Shown here: in pieces, positions 49,718-59,644 of the stretch | Position numbering within the stretch: position 1 is the first letter of the stretch | Layout: the number at the start of each line of letters is the position of its first letter | NCBI GenBank assembly: GCA_905221455.1 | Contig: CAJNDF010000002.1 | Span: 248,001 to 312,000, forward strand | DNA length: 64,000 nucleotides | Direction: 5' to 3' | Origin: a bacterium | GTDB taxonomy: Bacteria > Bacillota > Bacilli > Lactobacillales > Streptococcaceae | Made by a program: the position numbers and the translations under genes | The notes under the pieces: model-generated | Database searches by the model: none | What the model saw: only the letters and a program-made list of their open reading frames with translations | What the model was told of the DNA's origin: nothing

Positions 49718-50788
49718 TCACAAACTATCCAGAGCATTCTTTTGTTCATCATTGACGATATGGGTATAGAGGTCAGTGACTTGTGTACTGGCATGTCCTA
49801 GCTGGTGACTGACCAAAACTTGCGATTTAGTCGCATCATAGAGCCTGGTTGCTAGGGTATGGCGCAGTTTGTGGGGAGTTACACGAACTTTGAAGTCCTC
49901 AGAATACTTAGCAACCATCTTTTCCACGCTGGAAGCATCGATACGATTGGGAACACCTCTATAGAGTGTTAAAAAGAAGGCTGTATCCGTCTTTTCCGTT
50001 TTATAGCGTTGATTTCTAATAGCAAGATAATTCTCTAGATAAGGTTTTGCAAAGGCGGCGACATTGACCGAGTCACGTTTACCACCTTTTCGAGTGACAT
50101 CAATAACCATCATCTTGAGATTGAGGTCTCTTAGATCCAGATTAACAGCTTCAGATAAGCGGACACCAGACGCCAAGAGAAGGGCAATGATGGCCAAATC
50201 ACGTTCTTTATTTTTGTTAAATGATGAAAGAGCTCGATTTGAGAGCTGTTGTGGGTACTCTTGGTCGATATAAGTTAGAAAACCTTCTGTTTCATCACCT
50301 AGAAAGAGCTTTTGTTTGATGTTTTCAGCTCTGGCAGCAAGTGTTTCTTTCTTTTTCTTGGTTGAAACTTTTTTCATTACATTACGATAAAAATAAGGTT
50401 CCCCCTGGTCATTTTCAACCTCCTCAGTCAGATACTTGTAAAGACTAGACAATGCTGACAAGGTTCGATTGATGGTTGTTTGGGAAACTCCTTGTTTAGT
50501 TGTATTGGCATTCAGCAAAGGACGTTCACGCAGATATAGGATGAAGGATTCCATATCTTTCTTAGACATATTTTCCAAGACCGATAAAGGAATATCAGAG
50601 CTTTTATCGGCGTTTGAAATACCAGACTCCAAAACCCAGCTGAAAAATCGATCGTATTCCTTAAGGTATTCGTACAAGGTTGTAAAACTGTAGGGCACAG
50701 CAAGCTTAGATTGGTAGTATTCCAGAACATACCAGGGCATGATTTGTTTTAGTTTGTCGATTCGTTCCAGTAAAATCTCGCGTTTCAT
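49718..50788 (-). CDS. xerS: Tyrosine recombinase XerS
   Basis: 356 residues, the single-recombinase dimer-resolution enzyme of streptococci and lactococci. Catalytic residues are in [10 protein letters not shown] (Arg), [12 protein letters not shown] (His-x-x-Arg), HQLGHASTQ (His) and DLYTHI (Tyr). Directly upstream lies its target difSL, as known for this family. Acts at division on chromosome dimers. Confidence 0.95.
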   Translation of the reverse strand: MKREILLERIDKLKQIMPWYVLEYYQSKLAVPYSFTTLYEYLKEYDRFFSWVLESGISNADKSSDIPLSVLENMSKKDMESFILYLRERPLLNANTTKQGVSQTTINRTLSALSSLYKYLTEEVENDQGEPYFYRNVMKKVSTKKKKETLAARAENIKQKLFLGDETEGFLTYIDQEYPQQLSNRALSSFNKNKERDLAIIALLLASGVRLSEAVNLDLRDLNLKMMVIDVTRKGGKRDSVNVAAFAKPYLENYLAIRNQRYKTEKTDTAFFLTLYRGVPNRIDASSVEKMVAKYSEDFKVRVTPHKLRHTLATRLYDATKSQVLVSHQLGHASTQVTDLYTHIVNDEQKNALDSL

Positions 50789-50838
50789 GTATTTTCTCCG
50801 TAAATAAGTCTACTAGTAGTATAGCATAGGTTTATATA

Positions 50839-50871
50839 TTTTTCAAGAAAATTATAGTTTTTCGGAAAGAT
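50839..50871 (-). other. Chromosome dimer resolution site difSL
   Basis: On the minus strand this 33-base stretch reads ATCTTTCCGAAAAACTATAA then TTTTCTTGAAAAA, matching the streptococcal difSL site from memory. It lies 51 bases upstream of xerS, its standard place, and coincides with the switch in gene orientation expected at the terminus. Confidence 0.9.
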
Positions 50872-51021
50872 GTTATATGTATTTGGTGATATTCTTGATT
50901 GAGAAAACCCATAAAATAGATAATTTTATAACTAAAAAAATTTTTTTAGAGCCAATTATCCTCAATTATGTACTTTATTTAAGTGAATACTGGAAATTTT
51001 TAAAATGTACATTTTCACAAT

Positions 51022-51046
51022 AAAAAAACACCTAATGTGTTTTTTG
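51022..51046. terminator. Terminator after the restriction-modification genes
   Basis: A nine-bp stem AAAAAACAC / GTGTTTTTT with a 5-base loop; on the minus strand it ends in a T run. The rest of 50872-51156 is AT-rich with no gene seen. Confidence 0.75.
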
Positions 51047-51156
51047 CTTATTTAAATTTTATATTTATGTTATCAAGTACTTATAATTACTTATAACATT
51101 GTTATTTATTAATGATGAAATTATACGATAGTTACTACTTTTTTTATATTCAATGC

Positions 51157-52131
51157 TTATTCAAGTATCTTCATAACATGTTTAGAAATTTTGAGTTTTT
51201 TATTTTTTATTAATTGCGTTAAAAATTCTATTTCTTCAAATGATAATTTTAAAGAATATTTCTCAATATAATTTGTTATTACTTCTTCTAGGTTACTTTG
51301 GTGACGACTTAAAAACCATGTTAGATGATTTTTTAAATAGTTTAATCTGACAATAGAATCATTTAAGTCATTTGGAATTCTAAGCATTCTTTCATCTATT
51401 GAATCAAATCCTATGAAATCTTTTTTTAATCTTTCGTATGTTTCGTCAATATAGATTCTTTCTAACTCGATACCAATACCAATTCTGTCAGTTTGCTGTA
51501 CGACTCTCATAGTTGTTCCACTACCAGAGAATGGGTCTAACACAACATCCCCTACATTTGAGGAGGCTAAAACCATTCTTTCAATTAGACCTTCTGGTTT
51601 TTGAGTTGGGTGCTGTTTAGAACGATTATTTTGAGAGTAATGTACGTGGCTAAACGTCCAAACGTTTCCAGGGTTAGCTCCTCTCATATTATTGATGCTT
51701 CTATAAAATTTTTGAGGTACACGAACTTCATCTAAATTAAAAATATAATTATCACCCTTAGTAAACATTAAAATATCATCATGCCTGGAACTCCACCCTC
51801 TTTTTTTGCCTACACCCTGAGTATAGTGCCATGTTATCCATGAAGAAAAAGAAAGTTCAAATTCATCTTCCAATAGAGTAAACAAATATGAAATCATTTG
51901 CATTCCCATAAACACATATATTGTGCCACCTGGCTTTAAAACTCTAACAGATTCTTTTAACCAATTAGTAGTAAATGCAATGTAATCTTCAAAAGATAAA
52001 TTGTCTTTTGAACTGACATAGTTCTTTGATAAATTATACGGAGGATCAGCAATTATTAAATCTACAGTTTCAGATTCTAGTTTCTGTAATCCTTTTATCA
52101 CATCATCATTTATTAATGTTATTTTATCCAT
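51157..52131 (-). CDS. Type II DNA methyltransferase, beta class
   Basis: 324 residues from ATG 52131, which lies inside the end of the endonuclease gene. Catalytic motif IV DPPYNLSKNY comes near the N-terminus (about residue 29) and the SAM motif I DPFSGSGTT near residue 200, the motif order of beta-class N6-adenine or N4-cytosine methyltransferases. The HPTQKPEGLIERM segment is also typical. Protects host DNA from the partner enzyme. Recognition sequence cannot be read. Confidence 0.9.
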   Translation of the reverse strand: MDKITLINDDVIKGLQKLESETVDLIIADPPYNLSKNYVSSKDNLSFEDYIAFTTNWLKESVRVLKPGGTIYVFMGMQMISYLFTLLEDEFELSFSSWITWHYTQGVGKKRGWSSRHDDILMFTKGDNYIFNLDEVRVPQKFYRSINNMRGANPGNVWTFSHVHYSQNNRSKQHPTQKPEGLIERMVLASSNVGDVVLDPFSGSGTTMRVVQQTDRIGIGIELERIYIDETYERLKKDFIGFDSIDERMLRIPNDLNDSIVRLNYLKNHLTWFLSRHQSNLEEVITNYIEKYSLKLSFEEIEFLTQLIKNKKLKISKHVMKILE

Positions 52132-52880
52132 TTTTTCTTTTCTGCCTCTTTCAACCAATCATCAAAAGTCCTCTTTTCGCTAGAAAGGTATTTATCATCT
52201 AAAAGTTGTAGCAGCTCCCATGTTGTTCTATAGGTAGTTCCTACATAATGGATGTCCCTGATTTGAATTTGTCCTGAACCTAAAGCTGGATTTATAGAAA
52301 AATCTTCTTCTGCTAAAAATTTAAAATCATATGATTTAAAATCTTTCAAATCAATAATGCATGAGGCTAATCCATCAGATTTTTTCTCAGAATATGGATG
52401 ATAACGTATACTTAAAATAACAAAGACAAAATCAGGGTCTTCAATGTAAGCTGTTCTTATCTTCGAAAAAGAGGTAATGTTAGGGCTTTTTCCTGAGTTA
52501 GCAATTGTATCAGCTGATGATTTAACATCTACATTTGCTGTTGAATAATTGTCTGTTTTTTTAAATTGCAGAATAACATCAGCTAAATCAGTTCTTCCAG
52601 TTGAAACTTGCACATTTATTAAGTTGTAATCATTGTTGGCATTTTCTTTCACCTTTGCAAAAACATCTGCAGCCCAAGCCTCTATAAGTGGAGCAGCAAT
52701 TTTATTTATATTGTCCAACGGGAAATCACTCTCAATATTAGTATTGATGATAATTTGTTTTTTACCATTATCAAAAGCATCGTTTACCATGCCATTTATA
52801 ACTTTTAAAATATTTTCTGACACTTTTTTATAATTCTTGCTTTCTTTTGGTTCCTTAACCGTGTACCCTTGGTAATCCAT
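52119..52880 (-). CDS. Type II restriction endonuclease (partner of the methyltransferase)
   Basis: 253 residues. A PD-(D/E)xK core is visible: Asp in TDLADVILQF and the D-x-K in NVDVKSSA, followed by KSPNITSFSKI. This resembles the D..DVK..PNI order of HincII, and with a 253-residue enzyme and a beta-class methyltransferase an HpaI/HincII-like blunt cutter is possible. That specificity is a guess. The gene overlaps the methyltransferase by 13 bases, unusual in that the endonuclease is translated first. Confidence 0.75.
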   Translation of the reverse strand: MDYQGYTVKEPKESKNYKKVSENILKVINGMVNDAFDNGKKQIIINTNIESDFPLDNINKIAAPLIEAWAADVFAKVKENANNDYNLINVQVSTGRTDLADVILQFKKTDNYSTANVDVKSSADTIANSGKSPNITSFSKIRTAYIEDPDFVFVILSIRYHPYSEKKSDGLASCIIDLKDFKSYDFKFLAEEDFSINPALGSGQIQIRDIHYVGTTYRTTWELLQLLDDKYLSSEKRTFDDWLKEAEKKKWIK

Positions 52881-53407
52881 AGTATTCTCCTTAATTAAAT
52901 GTTTTTACTTCCTGTATTTTTGTTAATATGTATCTGATTTTTCTTGTCGAGATAGTGTTATATAGTAATTATCATTTACTTCAACCTTGATTTTCTTTCA
53001 AAGATTTAGCAGATAGAAAGTCTTGTTGGTAAAAAATTAAGATTCAAAAGTAAATTCAACAAAAATGAATCTCCTAATCATTATATCACAATTGCCTTTT
53101 TAAGTTAAGTGTGCATTTTTTGAAATTATATATTTTATTATTGAAATATAGTGAAATCAGGCGAGTCATCATCTCTTATTGAATAGATAATATTAATACA
53201 ACAGAAAATTTTACTCATTTTTCTTAAAATGCAAAATTGAACTTCCACCTCTTTTTTCACTGCTAGAGTAAAAATGTACAAATCAATTTCTTAAATCAGA
53301 TGATGTGATGTACTAGAAAATATACAAAATAACACTCCAGAATAATGTACAAAACAAAAAAAGTACACTTTTTAAAGAATGTACTTTATGCTTCTAATTC
53401 AGTTGTA

Positions 53408-53533
53408 TCAATGGTTTAGCTCTAGTTTAGTCAGTTGTACATAAATTTTTAGTTTTAAGACCTGGTTCTGTTTTTCATAAGAACCAAGTCTTTTGTTTTG
53501 TTCAGCAAGACGGATAAAATATTTCATGGACAT
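53408..53533 (-). pseudogene. Coiled-coil-like gene remnant
   Basis: The minus-strand frame from ATG 53533 reads MSMKYFIRLAEQNKRLGSYE and continues for 41 residues; upstream the same frame is open for ten more codons without a start. The LAEQN-x-x-L-x-x-YEKQN pattern looks like the end of a coiled coil in a plasmid or mobile-element protein. Family not established. Confidence 0.3.
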
Positions 53534-53746
53534 TTTTGCTTTGCTGTCTTTTGTAGAGAGAATTTTTTACGGAATATCAAGTAAGTTTGAATTGTAATAA
53601 GTTCACTTTTATCCTAGTTAATGACAAGGATAAAAAGTTTATTCATAAAATTTTTATTGATATAAAAAATGTTCAAGTTATTTTGGTCTTTTCTTCAAAA
53701 GGCTGTAAAATATCCTTGATTATTAGGTTATTAGGTGTTTAATTTG

Positions 53747-53872
53747 CTAATCAGCTTTTTTATACCCTGGATCTTCCTTTATCTTAATAAGGATCCCTTT
53801 GTACTTTACATCCACTTTTTAAATGAACTCAAAATCACCATTAAACTCATATAGAACATCAAGGATTTTCAT
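53747..53872 (-). pseudogene. Frameshifted gene remnant
   Basis: Minus strand: a start at 53872 gives MKILDVLYEFNGDFEFI then a stop, while a shifted frame continues VDVKYKGILIKIKEDPGYKK to a stop at 53747. The two pieces read as one domain broken by a frameshift. No family recognised. Confidence 0.35.
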
Positions 53873-53961
53873 TATGATATATGTCCATCCTTATCAAAAT
53901 CAACAAAATTTCAAAGACATAAGTTCTACATAATCAAAATTATGTAACATTCATTCTTAAT

Positions 53962-55512
53962 CTACAGCAACAAATCTTTGACTTTTCCAATTTCACTTTT
54001 TGGAATAACCAGATGAATCATATCTCCCAGATACATTCTGGTTGAGCCGTTAACTGTTTGGCTCTTACCATTATGGACTTGAGTTGTGATGAGGATGTTA
54101 TGTGGTAAGTTGAGCTCGTGTACTTGTTTTCCAGCGATTTTGTCAGATACAGGAATTTCAATGAGAGTGACTTCTCCTTCATCTGTCGCTTCTTCTGGCA
54201 GCATTTTTTCTAGCATGGCCTCATAGACTGGCGCACCTTTAAGTAAGTCCATGATGATATAGGCAACTAGGGTTACTAATCCAAGCGGCATGAGATTACG
54301 AATATCTCCTACCATCTCAGTTACGAGTATCATAGCAGTTAAGGGAGCCTTGGATATCGCTCCAAAATAGCCACTCATTCCCAGAATGACAAATATAGGG
54401 AATTGCTCCTGACTGACAAGTCCAATATTCACACAAATGACACCAACTAGGGCACCAAGCAAGGAACCAAGCGCCAGAATGGGTAGAAAAATTCCTCCTG
54501 GAAGGCCACTTCCATAGCTAATCATGCTCCAAACAAAGCGAATCAAAAAGTAAACTAATAGGACTTGGAAACTAAAATTTTGCTCAGTTAGGGAAAGAAC
54601 AAGTTGATTTCCACCTCCAAGGATCTTTGGTAAGAAGATCCCGACTGGTATGATGAGAATGAAAGCCAGAATTGGATAATAAGCTCTATCCAAACGGATT
54701 TTTTGCCCAAGCCAGTCATAAACTCTACCAACATTGAGTACAGCTTTTTCATAGAGAAAACCGGAAAGGCCCAGAAAAATTCCCATGAGGAGGTAAATCC
54801 AATACTGGTCGAGGGTCATGAGTGGGATATTATCTGGCATATCCAGTACGGGTGTTAGGCCAAATATGAGCAGAGAAACAAAGTTTGCTACGAGACTGGC
54901 TGCTAGAGTTGAGACCCAGAAAAAGCGTGAAAAATGGTGATAAACTTCTTCTACGACAAAGAGAAGTCCAGCAATTGGTGCATTAAAGGCTGCAGCTAAA
55001 CCTGCTGCAGCTCCACTTGCAATCAAGGATCGTTCCTCTACTGGACTGGATTTAAGCCATTTAGCAATTCCTTTACCACCGACCGCTCCGAGTTGAATAC
55101 TTGGTCCTTCACGCCCCAGCATAAGGCCACTTGCAATAGCCAAAATTCCTAGAATATATTTTTTCCAAAGTACGCCCCACCAGTTGAGGGTCATCAGTCC
55201 TTTCAGTTCGGCTTCGACTTGAGGAATTCCTGAACCTTTGATGTCTTTTTCTGACCGAGTTAATTTCGCACTGAGCCAGCAAACTATTAAATAAAATAGA
55301 CCAATGATAAAAAGATTGCGCACTAAATGCGCTTGATCTTGATAAAGTCCTTGTATCAGGTGGAAGCCTTTTTCGATTGAAAACCGAAAGGATCCGACGA
55401 TGAGTCCGACAATGAGACCAACGATGATTCCTCGTCCAACTTGGGATAATATAGTGCTTGAGGCAAAGGCAAATTCTTTCTTGGAACTGAGTGTTTCTGA
55501 CTGTTCCTCCAT
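53962..55512 (-). CDS. clcA: ClC-family chloride channel/transporter with C-terminal RCK_C domain
   Basis: 516 residues from ATG 55512. ClC selectivity motifs are present: GSGIPQVEAEL, GREGPSIQLG and GSGLPGGIFLP. The C-terminus (about 445-516) is a TrkA-C-like regulatory domain (VHELNLPHNILI). Probably a proton/chloride or fluoride-type antiporter of the voltage-gated ClC group. The frame is open to 55572, inside rnhB, but GAAGGA six bases before ATG 55512 supports the shorter start. Confidence 0.88.
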   Translation of the reverse strand: MEEQSETLSSKKEFAFASSTILSQVGRGIIVGLIVGLIVGSFRFSIEKGFHLIQGLYQDQAHLVRNLFIIGLFYLIVCWLSAKLTRSEKDIKGSGIPQVEAELKGLMTLNWWGVLWKKYILGILAIASGLMLGREGPSIQLGAVGGKGIAKWLKSSPVEERSLIASGAAAGLAAAFNAPIAGLLFVVEEVYHHFSRFFWVSTLAASLVANFVSLLIFGLTPVLDMPDNIPLMTLDQYWIYLLMGIFLGLSGFLYEKAVLNVGRVYDWLGQKIRLDRAYYPILAFILIIPVGIFLPKILGGGNQLVLSLTEQNFSFQVLLVYFLIRFVWSMISYGSGLPGGIFLPILALGSLLGALVGVICVNIGLVSQEQFPIFVILGMSGYFGAISKAPLTAMILVTEMVGDIRNLMPLGLVTLVAYIIMDLLKGAPVYEAMLEKMLPEEATDEGEVTLIEIPVSDKIAGKQVHELNLPHNILITTQVHNGKSQTVNGSTRMYLGDMIHLVIPKSEIGKVKDLLL

Positions 55513-55528
55513 AATCATTCCTTCTAAC

Positions 55529-56308
55529 TTAACTTTCTTTTTCTCCTGAAACCAGTGATTTAACTGGTTCAAAACTTGTTCGGTGAATTGGGGTAACTCC
55601 TAGTCTTTCAAGTCCTTCCAGATGTTTAGCTGTTCCATACCCTGCATTAGTAGCGAAATCATAGCCAGGGAATTGCTGATCGTATTCCTTCATCAATTCA
55701 TCACGTGTCACCTTGGCTACTATAGAAGCCGCTGCAATTGAGAGGGAATTGGCATCTCCTTTGATGATAGATGTTTGTGAAATGGGCAACTCCAGTTTCA
55801 TGGCATCAATCAAGAGATGCTCAGGTTGAGGATTGAGTTGGGAGATTGCTTTCTTCATGGCTAGTTTGGTTGCTTCATAGATATTGACTTGGTCGATGAC
55901 CTGATTATCCATGATACCAATTCCGATTGACAAGGCTTGATCTTGAACGGCTTGGAAAATCTCCAGATGTTTCTTTTTAGGAATTTTTTTGCTGTCGTTG
56001 AGACCTCTAATCTTACAATTTTGAGGTAAAATAACGGCTGCAGCGACTACAGGACCAGCAAGAGGACCCCGGCCGACCTCATCAACACCTGCAATTAATG
56101 TCAATCCTTGCTTATAAAGTTCTTTTTCATAGGAAAGCATGGATTCCAAACGAAGACCCTCATCCAATTCAGCTTGAATGGTCTTTTTACGCTTGCTGAT
56201 TTCCTTTTGAACTCCAGAGCGATTATCCTTTTCAAGTTCTAAAAAAACAGGGCTTTCTAAATCCTTGACTGTTGCAAGGAGTTCTTTGATTTCTTTAATC
56301 GTCGCCAT
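55529..56308 (-). CDS. rnhB: Ribonuclease HII
   Basis: 259 residues. Removes ribonucleotides from DNA and RNA-DNA hybrids. Catalytic residues are in [15 protein letters not shown] (Asp-Glu) and [11 protein letters not shown] (Asp), and the NAGYGTAKH segment is typical. The N-terminal 70 residues form the extra domain seen in Firmicute RNase HII. Overlaps rbgA by 14 bases. Confidence 0.95.
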   Translation of the reverse strand: MATIKEIKELLATVKDLESPVFLELEKDNRSGVQKEISKRKKTIQAELDEGLRLESMLSYEKELYKQGLTLIAGVDEVGRGPLAGPVVAAAVILPQNCKIRGLNDSKKIPKKKHLEIFQAVQDQALSIGIGIMDNQVIDQVNIYEATKLAMKKAISQLNPQPEHLLIDAMKLELPISQTSIIKGDANSLSIAAASIVAKVTRDELMKEYDQQFPGYDFATNAGYGTAKHLEGLERLGVTPIHRTSFEPVKSLVSGEKES

Positions 56309-57146
56309 CGAGATCTTCCAATGTATCTAAGGTATAGTTACCGAGTTTTCCATCACGGACTTCCTTCACGAAGAGACTGTAAAAGCGGTCGTAGTCGTCT
56401 CGGAAACCAAGAGCGCGGGTCATATCCATAATAATAACAGGCGCTTCTTCTTCGATTTTCATTTGTTTGAAACGTTCAGCCAGCTTTTCTGGATAATGTT
56501 CTTTGAAATAATTGATACCAAAAATGGTCACCTCATCCATAGGAAGCAACTGATCTTTGATAGCTCCAGTCAAGGCCAGTTTCAGAGCAACAGTTTCATC
56601 TTCGAACTTAGGCCAGAGAATCCCAGGTGTATCCAAGATTTCCAGGTCTTTATTGGTTTTAAGCCATTGTTGCCCCTTGGTAACACCTGGTTTGTTGCCG
56701 ACAACAGCAATCTTCTTACCAGCCAAGCGGTTCATCAGAGTTGATTTACCAGCGTTTGGAATCCCTATAATCATGGTACGCAAGGTTTCAATCTTGATAC
56801 CACGTTCCTTCTGGCGTGCAATCTTATCAGCCATAAGCTTTTTGGCTGCATCTGTTACAACTTTTACAGTTACTTGTTCTTTAGAATTGATAGCCAGAGT
56901 TTGGATTCCTTGTGATTCAAAATACTGACGCCATTCCTTGGTCATTGCTGGATCAGCCAAGTCCGCCTTGTTTAAAATCAAGAGTTTTGGTTTGTCACCA
57001 ACAATTTTTGTCAACATAGGATTTTGACTAGATAGAGGTAAGCGTGCATCCACCAAAATCGTCACAAAATCAACAAATTTTAGATTTTCCTGCACCTGTC
57101 GACGCGCTTTAGACATGTGACCAGGAAACCATTGAATAGTAGCCAT
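56295..57146 (-). CDS. rbgA: Ribosome biogenesis GTPase (YlqF/RbgA)
   Basis: 283 residues. Circularly permuted GTPase needed for late 50S assembly: G4 NKADLAD comes first, then G1 GIPNAGKST, then G3 DTPGILWP. N-terminus [17 protein letters not shown] is diagnostic. Its promoter region adjoins the mobile island. From memory, rbgA is the integration locus of Tn5252/Tn5253-type elements in pneumococcus. Confidence 0.96.
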   Translation of the reverse strand: MATIQWFPGHMSKARRQVQENLKFVDFVTILVDARLPLSSQNPMLTKIVGDKPKLLILNKADLADPAMTKEWRQYFESQGIQTLAINSKEQVTVKVVTDAAKKLMADKIARQKERGIKIETLRTMIIGIPNAGKSTLMNRLAGKKIAVVGNKPGVTKGQQWLKTNKDLEILDTPGILWPKFEDETVALKLALTGAIKDQLLPMDEVTIFGINYFKEHYPEKLAERFKQMKIEEEAPVIIMDMTRALGFRDDYDRFYSLFVKEVRDGKLGNYTLDTLEDLDGDD

Positions 57147-57227
57147 TGAGTTTTTTTCCTTTCATAGCAAGGGTTTAGAGCCCCTGTTTTATTTTACTAT
57201 TGTCTAAACACCAAGTGAACACCAAAA

Positions 57228-58736
57228 CTACCATGCAATGGAAAAACCTCTGATTTGATTCTCACTTGATTTCACAATCTTTATATCAAACTGTGGGTGG
57301 TATTTGACAATATCTTTTTTGATTTTTAATAGTAAATTTGAAATAATATTTTTAGGTGAGTAACGTGGACTAAGATGTAACAAGTCTTTGAACTCATCGA
57401 CACTTAATTCTACTTTATTGCTATTATCACTAGTTTCAATGAATTTTTCAATCATTCTGGAATATTTACAGGTATAACTTTTCAATTCTTCAAAATGGAA
57501 ATTGTGATTTTCTACAAATTGATTTAAGGCTTTTACAGTATTTTCTTGTGAACGATTTATATTATGTGTATAGCCCATTGTTGTCTCAAAGTTAGCGTGT
57601 CCTACTCTAGTCATAATATCTTTCACTGCTATGTGCATCTCATTACTTTGAAGGTAACTAATATGCATATGCCTAAACGAATGGGGAGTAACATGTTTTA
57701 CCCACTTAAAACCATAGTCACTTAAACAATTTGTCAATAATTTTCCTTCTATTCGTTTCAAAACTTGACGAAAAGTGCTAGATGTTATTGGAGAGCCGTA
57801 TTCTGTTCTAAATACACTTTCAGAATGTGTAAAAGCAGGACAGGGATGCTTCTCCATATAAGCATCAAATTCTTTATTTCTCTGTATTGTCCTTTTAATA
57901 GCTTCGCTTGCAGCTTCAGGTAAAGCTACTTCTCTAATTGAATTAAGTGTTTTAGTTGTATCAAAATGAAATTGTTCAACTTTTAAACAATGATATTGAA
58001 GTGCTTTATCAATATGCAAGATTCCTTTTTCAAAATCAATATCTGATGGTAAAAATGCTGCTTCACTAATTCGAATACCTGTAAGCAACAATACTATAGC
58101 AAGATCATAATAGTTTGCATTTCTGCATTGGCGTAACACATCAAAAAATGCATGTAATTCATGTATTTCTAGAAATTTAGAATCATGTCTTTCTTTTGCT
58201 TTACGCCTTTTCTCTAGTGAAATATCTAGTTTTACCGCAGTCATTGGAGAAAACTTAATGACATTATATAACACACCATGATTAAAAATCTTATTACAAG
58301 TACTTTTTATATGAGTCATTGTTGAAGGCGATGCATCATATATTTCTAAATATTTATTGAGACTATTTTTCATCAGAAGTGGAGTAATCCTGTCTAACAA
58401 AAAATCATCTCCTATAATTTTCCCAAGACGCTTCATAACCAGTAGTTCTCTCTGAATTGTTTGTGGTTTAACAGAGACACACCAAGTCTGAAACCAATTT
58501 TCTTTTAACTCTCCAAATGTTGTAATCAGTTCAGGGCTAAACTGACTTTCAAATGAAGTAGTTAGTCTATCTATTTTATCAAGAACCTCTCTTTCAGCTT
58601 GTTTCCTCGCCCTACTAGTATTCTTAGTATAACTTACAGTTACTGATTTCCACTTTCCTGTTAGTGGATCTTTGTACTTTTCAACCACTTGATATAAGGG
58701 TTGCCCTTTTGAATTTGTTTTAGTTACATAATACAT
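57228..58736 (-). CDS. Tyrosine integrase of a genomic island
   Basis: 502 residues. The N-terminal arm-binding part (about 1-60, YKDPLTGKWKSVTVSYTKNT) is followed by a SAM-like core-binding domain and the catalytic domain: Arg in LLTGIRISEAAF, His-x-x-Arg in PHSFRHMHIS, His in RVGHANFETT and Tyr in MGYTHNI. About 100 extra residues follow the catalytic Tyr, longer than the usual 380-400. Codons are AT-rich. It lies next to rbgA with its 3' end toward it, so the element end (attachment site) should be within 57146-57240. Confidence 0.88.
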   Translation of the reverse strand: MYYVTKTNSKGQPLYQVVEKYKDPLTGKWKSVTVSYTKNTSRARKQAEREVLDKIDRLTTSFESQFSPELITTFGELKENWFQTWCVSVKPQTIQRELLVMKRLGKIIGDDFLLDRITPLLMKNSLNKYLEIYDASPSTMTHIKSTCNKIFNHGVLYNVIKFSPMTAVKLDISLEKRRKAKERHDSKFLEIHELHAFFDVLRQCRNANYYDLAIVLLLTGIRISEAAFLPSDIDFEKGILHIDKALQYHCLKVEQFHFDTTKTLNSIREVALPEAASEAIKRTIQRNKEFDAYMEKHPCPAFTHSESVFRTEYGSPITSSTFRQVLKRIEGKLLTNCLSDYGFKWVKHVTPHSFRHMHISYLQSNEMHIAVKDIMTRVGHANFETTMGYTHNINRSQENTVKALNQFVENHNFHFEELKSYTCKYSRMIEKFIETSDNSNKVELSVDEFKDLLHLSPRYSPKNIISNLLLKIKKDIVKYHPQFDIKIVKSSENQIRGFSIAW

Positions 58737-58820
58737 AATTTAATTCCTCTTAACTCTTAAAAAGAAATAAATCATTGTTGTATAGAATAAATAACTACCC
58801 TATATTATACCATGACTTCC

Positions 58821-59054
58821 TTATTTTGTCCGCTTTTGCTTCCATCTTAAGAAACTTTCAAATCCTTCTAGATTAATGAAAACAAGTTTATGGGTTGGGT
58901 TAATTACATACATGGAAAATGTTCTGTTTTCTCGCATTTCTTTAATCCATCTGTTCAATGTATATTGATTTAAACCATCCCATCTTTTTAGAATTCCTTT
59001 TTTATCGGCCCATTCTGCAATGGAATTTTCGACAGATATATATTTTATATTCAT
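58821..59054 (-). CDS. Excisionase-like small protein
   Basis: 77 residues from ATG 59054 (AAGGATG 8 bases upstream; the frame opens at 59090). Small basic protein with a winged-helix look (SIAEWADKKGILKRW, TLNRWIKEMRE) ending FLRWKQKRTK. Place directly upstream of the integrase and size fit an excisionase or recombination directionality factor. Inference from context. Confidence 0.55.
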   Translation of the reverse strand: MNIKYISVENSIAEWADKKGILKRWDGLNQYTLNRWIKEMRENRTFSMYVINPTHKLVFINLEGFESFLRWKQKRTK

Positions 59055-59357
59055 GACATCATCCTTCCTAAAAAATATTTTTACCTCCATGGCATGACTG
59101 ATGAAGTCATCATAAGGATTTCACTTACTGCTCTTTTACGGTGGCAGCCTGAACGGTCAGAAGTATCATTGTATATCATTTGTATCATGGCATATAAAGT
59201 ATCGCTCTATTTTATTGATGGTTTTAATGTCGCTCTTATCATGGCGAGCCATTCAAAACTGCTCCACAAATGAGGAAAGTACCATTTTGGACTATTTAAT
59301 TGTCAATGTTCTAATTAAATTCTTCTTAATTTCACGAGATATGAAATATGGACAATT

Positions 59358-59576
59358 TTATTTAATGTGAATTCTATTAGGATAATCTGTAATACCCAAT
59401 AAATAATCTGTACTTACATTATAAAAATTTGAGAGATCTATTAAGACTTCTGCAGTGAGAGTTCGTTCTCCTCGCTCTATCTTTGAATATGCTGAAGTTG
59501 TAAATGAAAGTAATTTTGCTAATTCTTTTTGGGTTAAATCACGATCTTCCCTCAAATCCCTTAATCGTCTGTACAT
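59358..59576 (-). CDS. XRE-family regulator, copy A
   Basis: 72 residues from ATG 59576 with AGGAGAAAG close upstream. Single helix-turn-helix domain: LRDLREDRDLTQKELAKLLS, then YSKIERGER, then STDYLLGITDYP. Very similar along its whole length to copy B. Each has its own promoter-like and operator-like sequence at identical spacing. Probably controls island genes such as excision functions. Confidence 0.85.
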   Translation of the reverse strand: MYRRLRDLREDRDLTQKELAKLLSFTTSAYSKIERGERTLTAEVLIDLSNFYNVSTDYLLGITDYPNRIHIK

Positions 59577-59595
59577 ACAGCTTTCTCCTGAGAAA

Positions 59596-59644
59596 AGTAT
59601 AATATATAAAACTAAGAAATCATTCAAAGTGTCCAAATTGGACA
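59596..59644 (-). promoter_or_regulatory. Promoter and palindromic operator of XRE copy A
   Basis: TATACT (59596-59601) lies 20 bases before the start codon, giving a very short leader. A perfect 15-bp palindrome TGTCCAA-A-TTGGACA is at 59630-59644. No good -35 hexamer is present between them. Confidence 0.7.

Larger units (their letters stand above)
52881..53961. other. About 1 kb without an intact gene (gene debris)
   Basis: AT-rich intergenic stretch between the restriction genes and clcA. It has many stops in all frames and holds at least two coding remnants on the minus strand (listed separately). The absence of an intact gene, with the restriction pair on one side, suggests repeated insertion and decay near the terminus. 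Confidence 0.7.
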
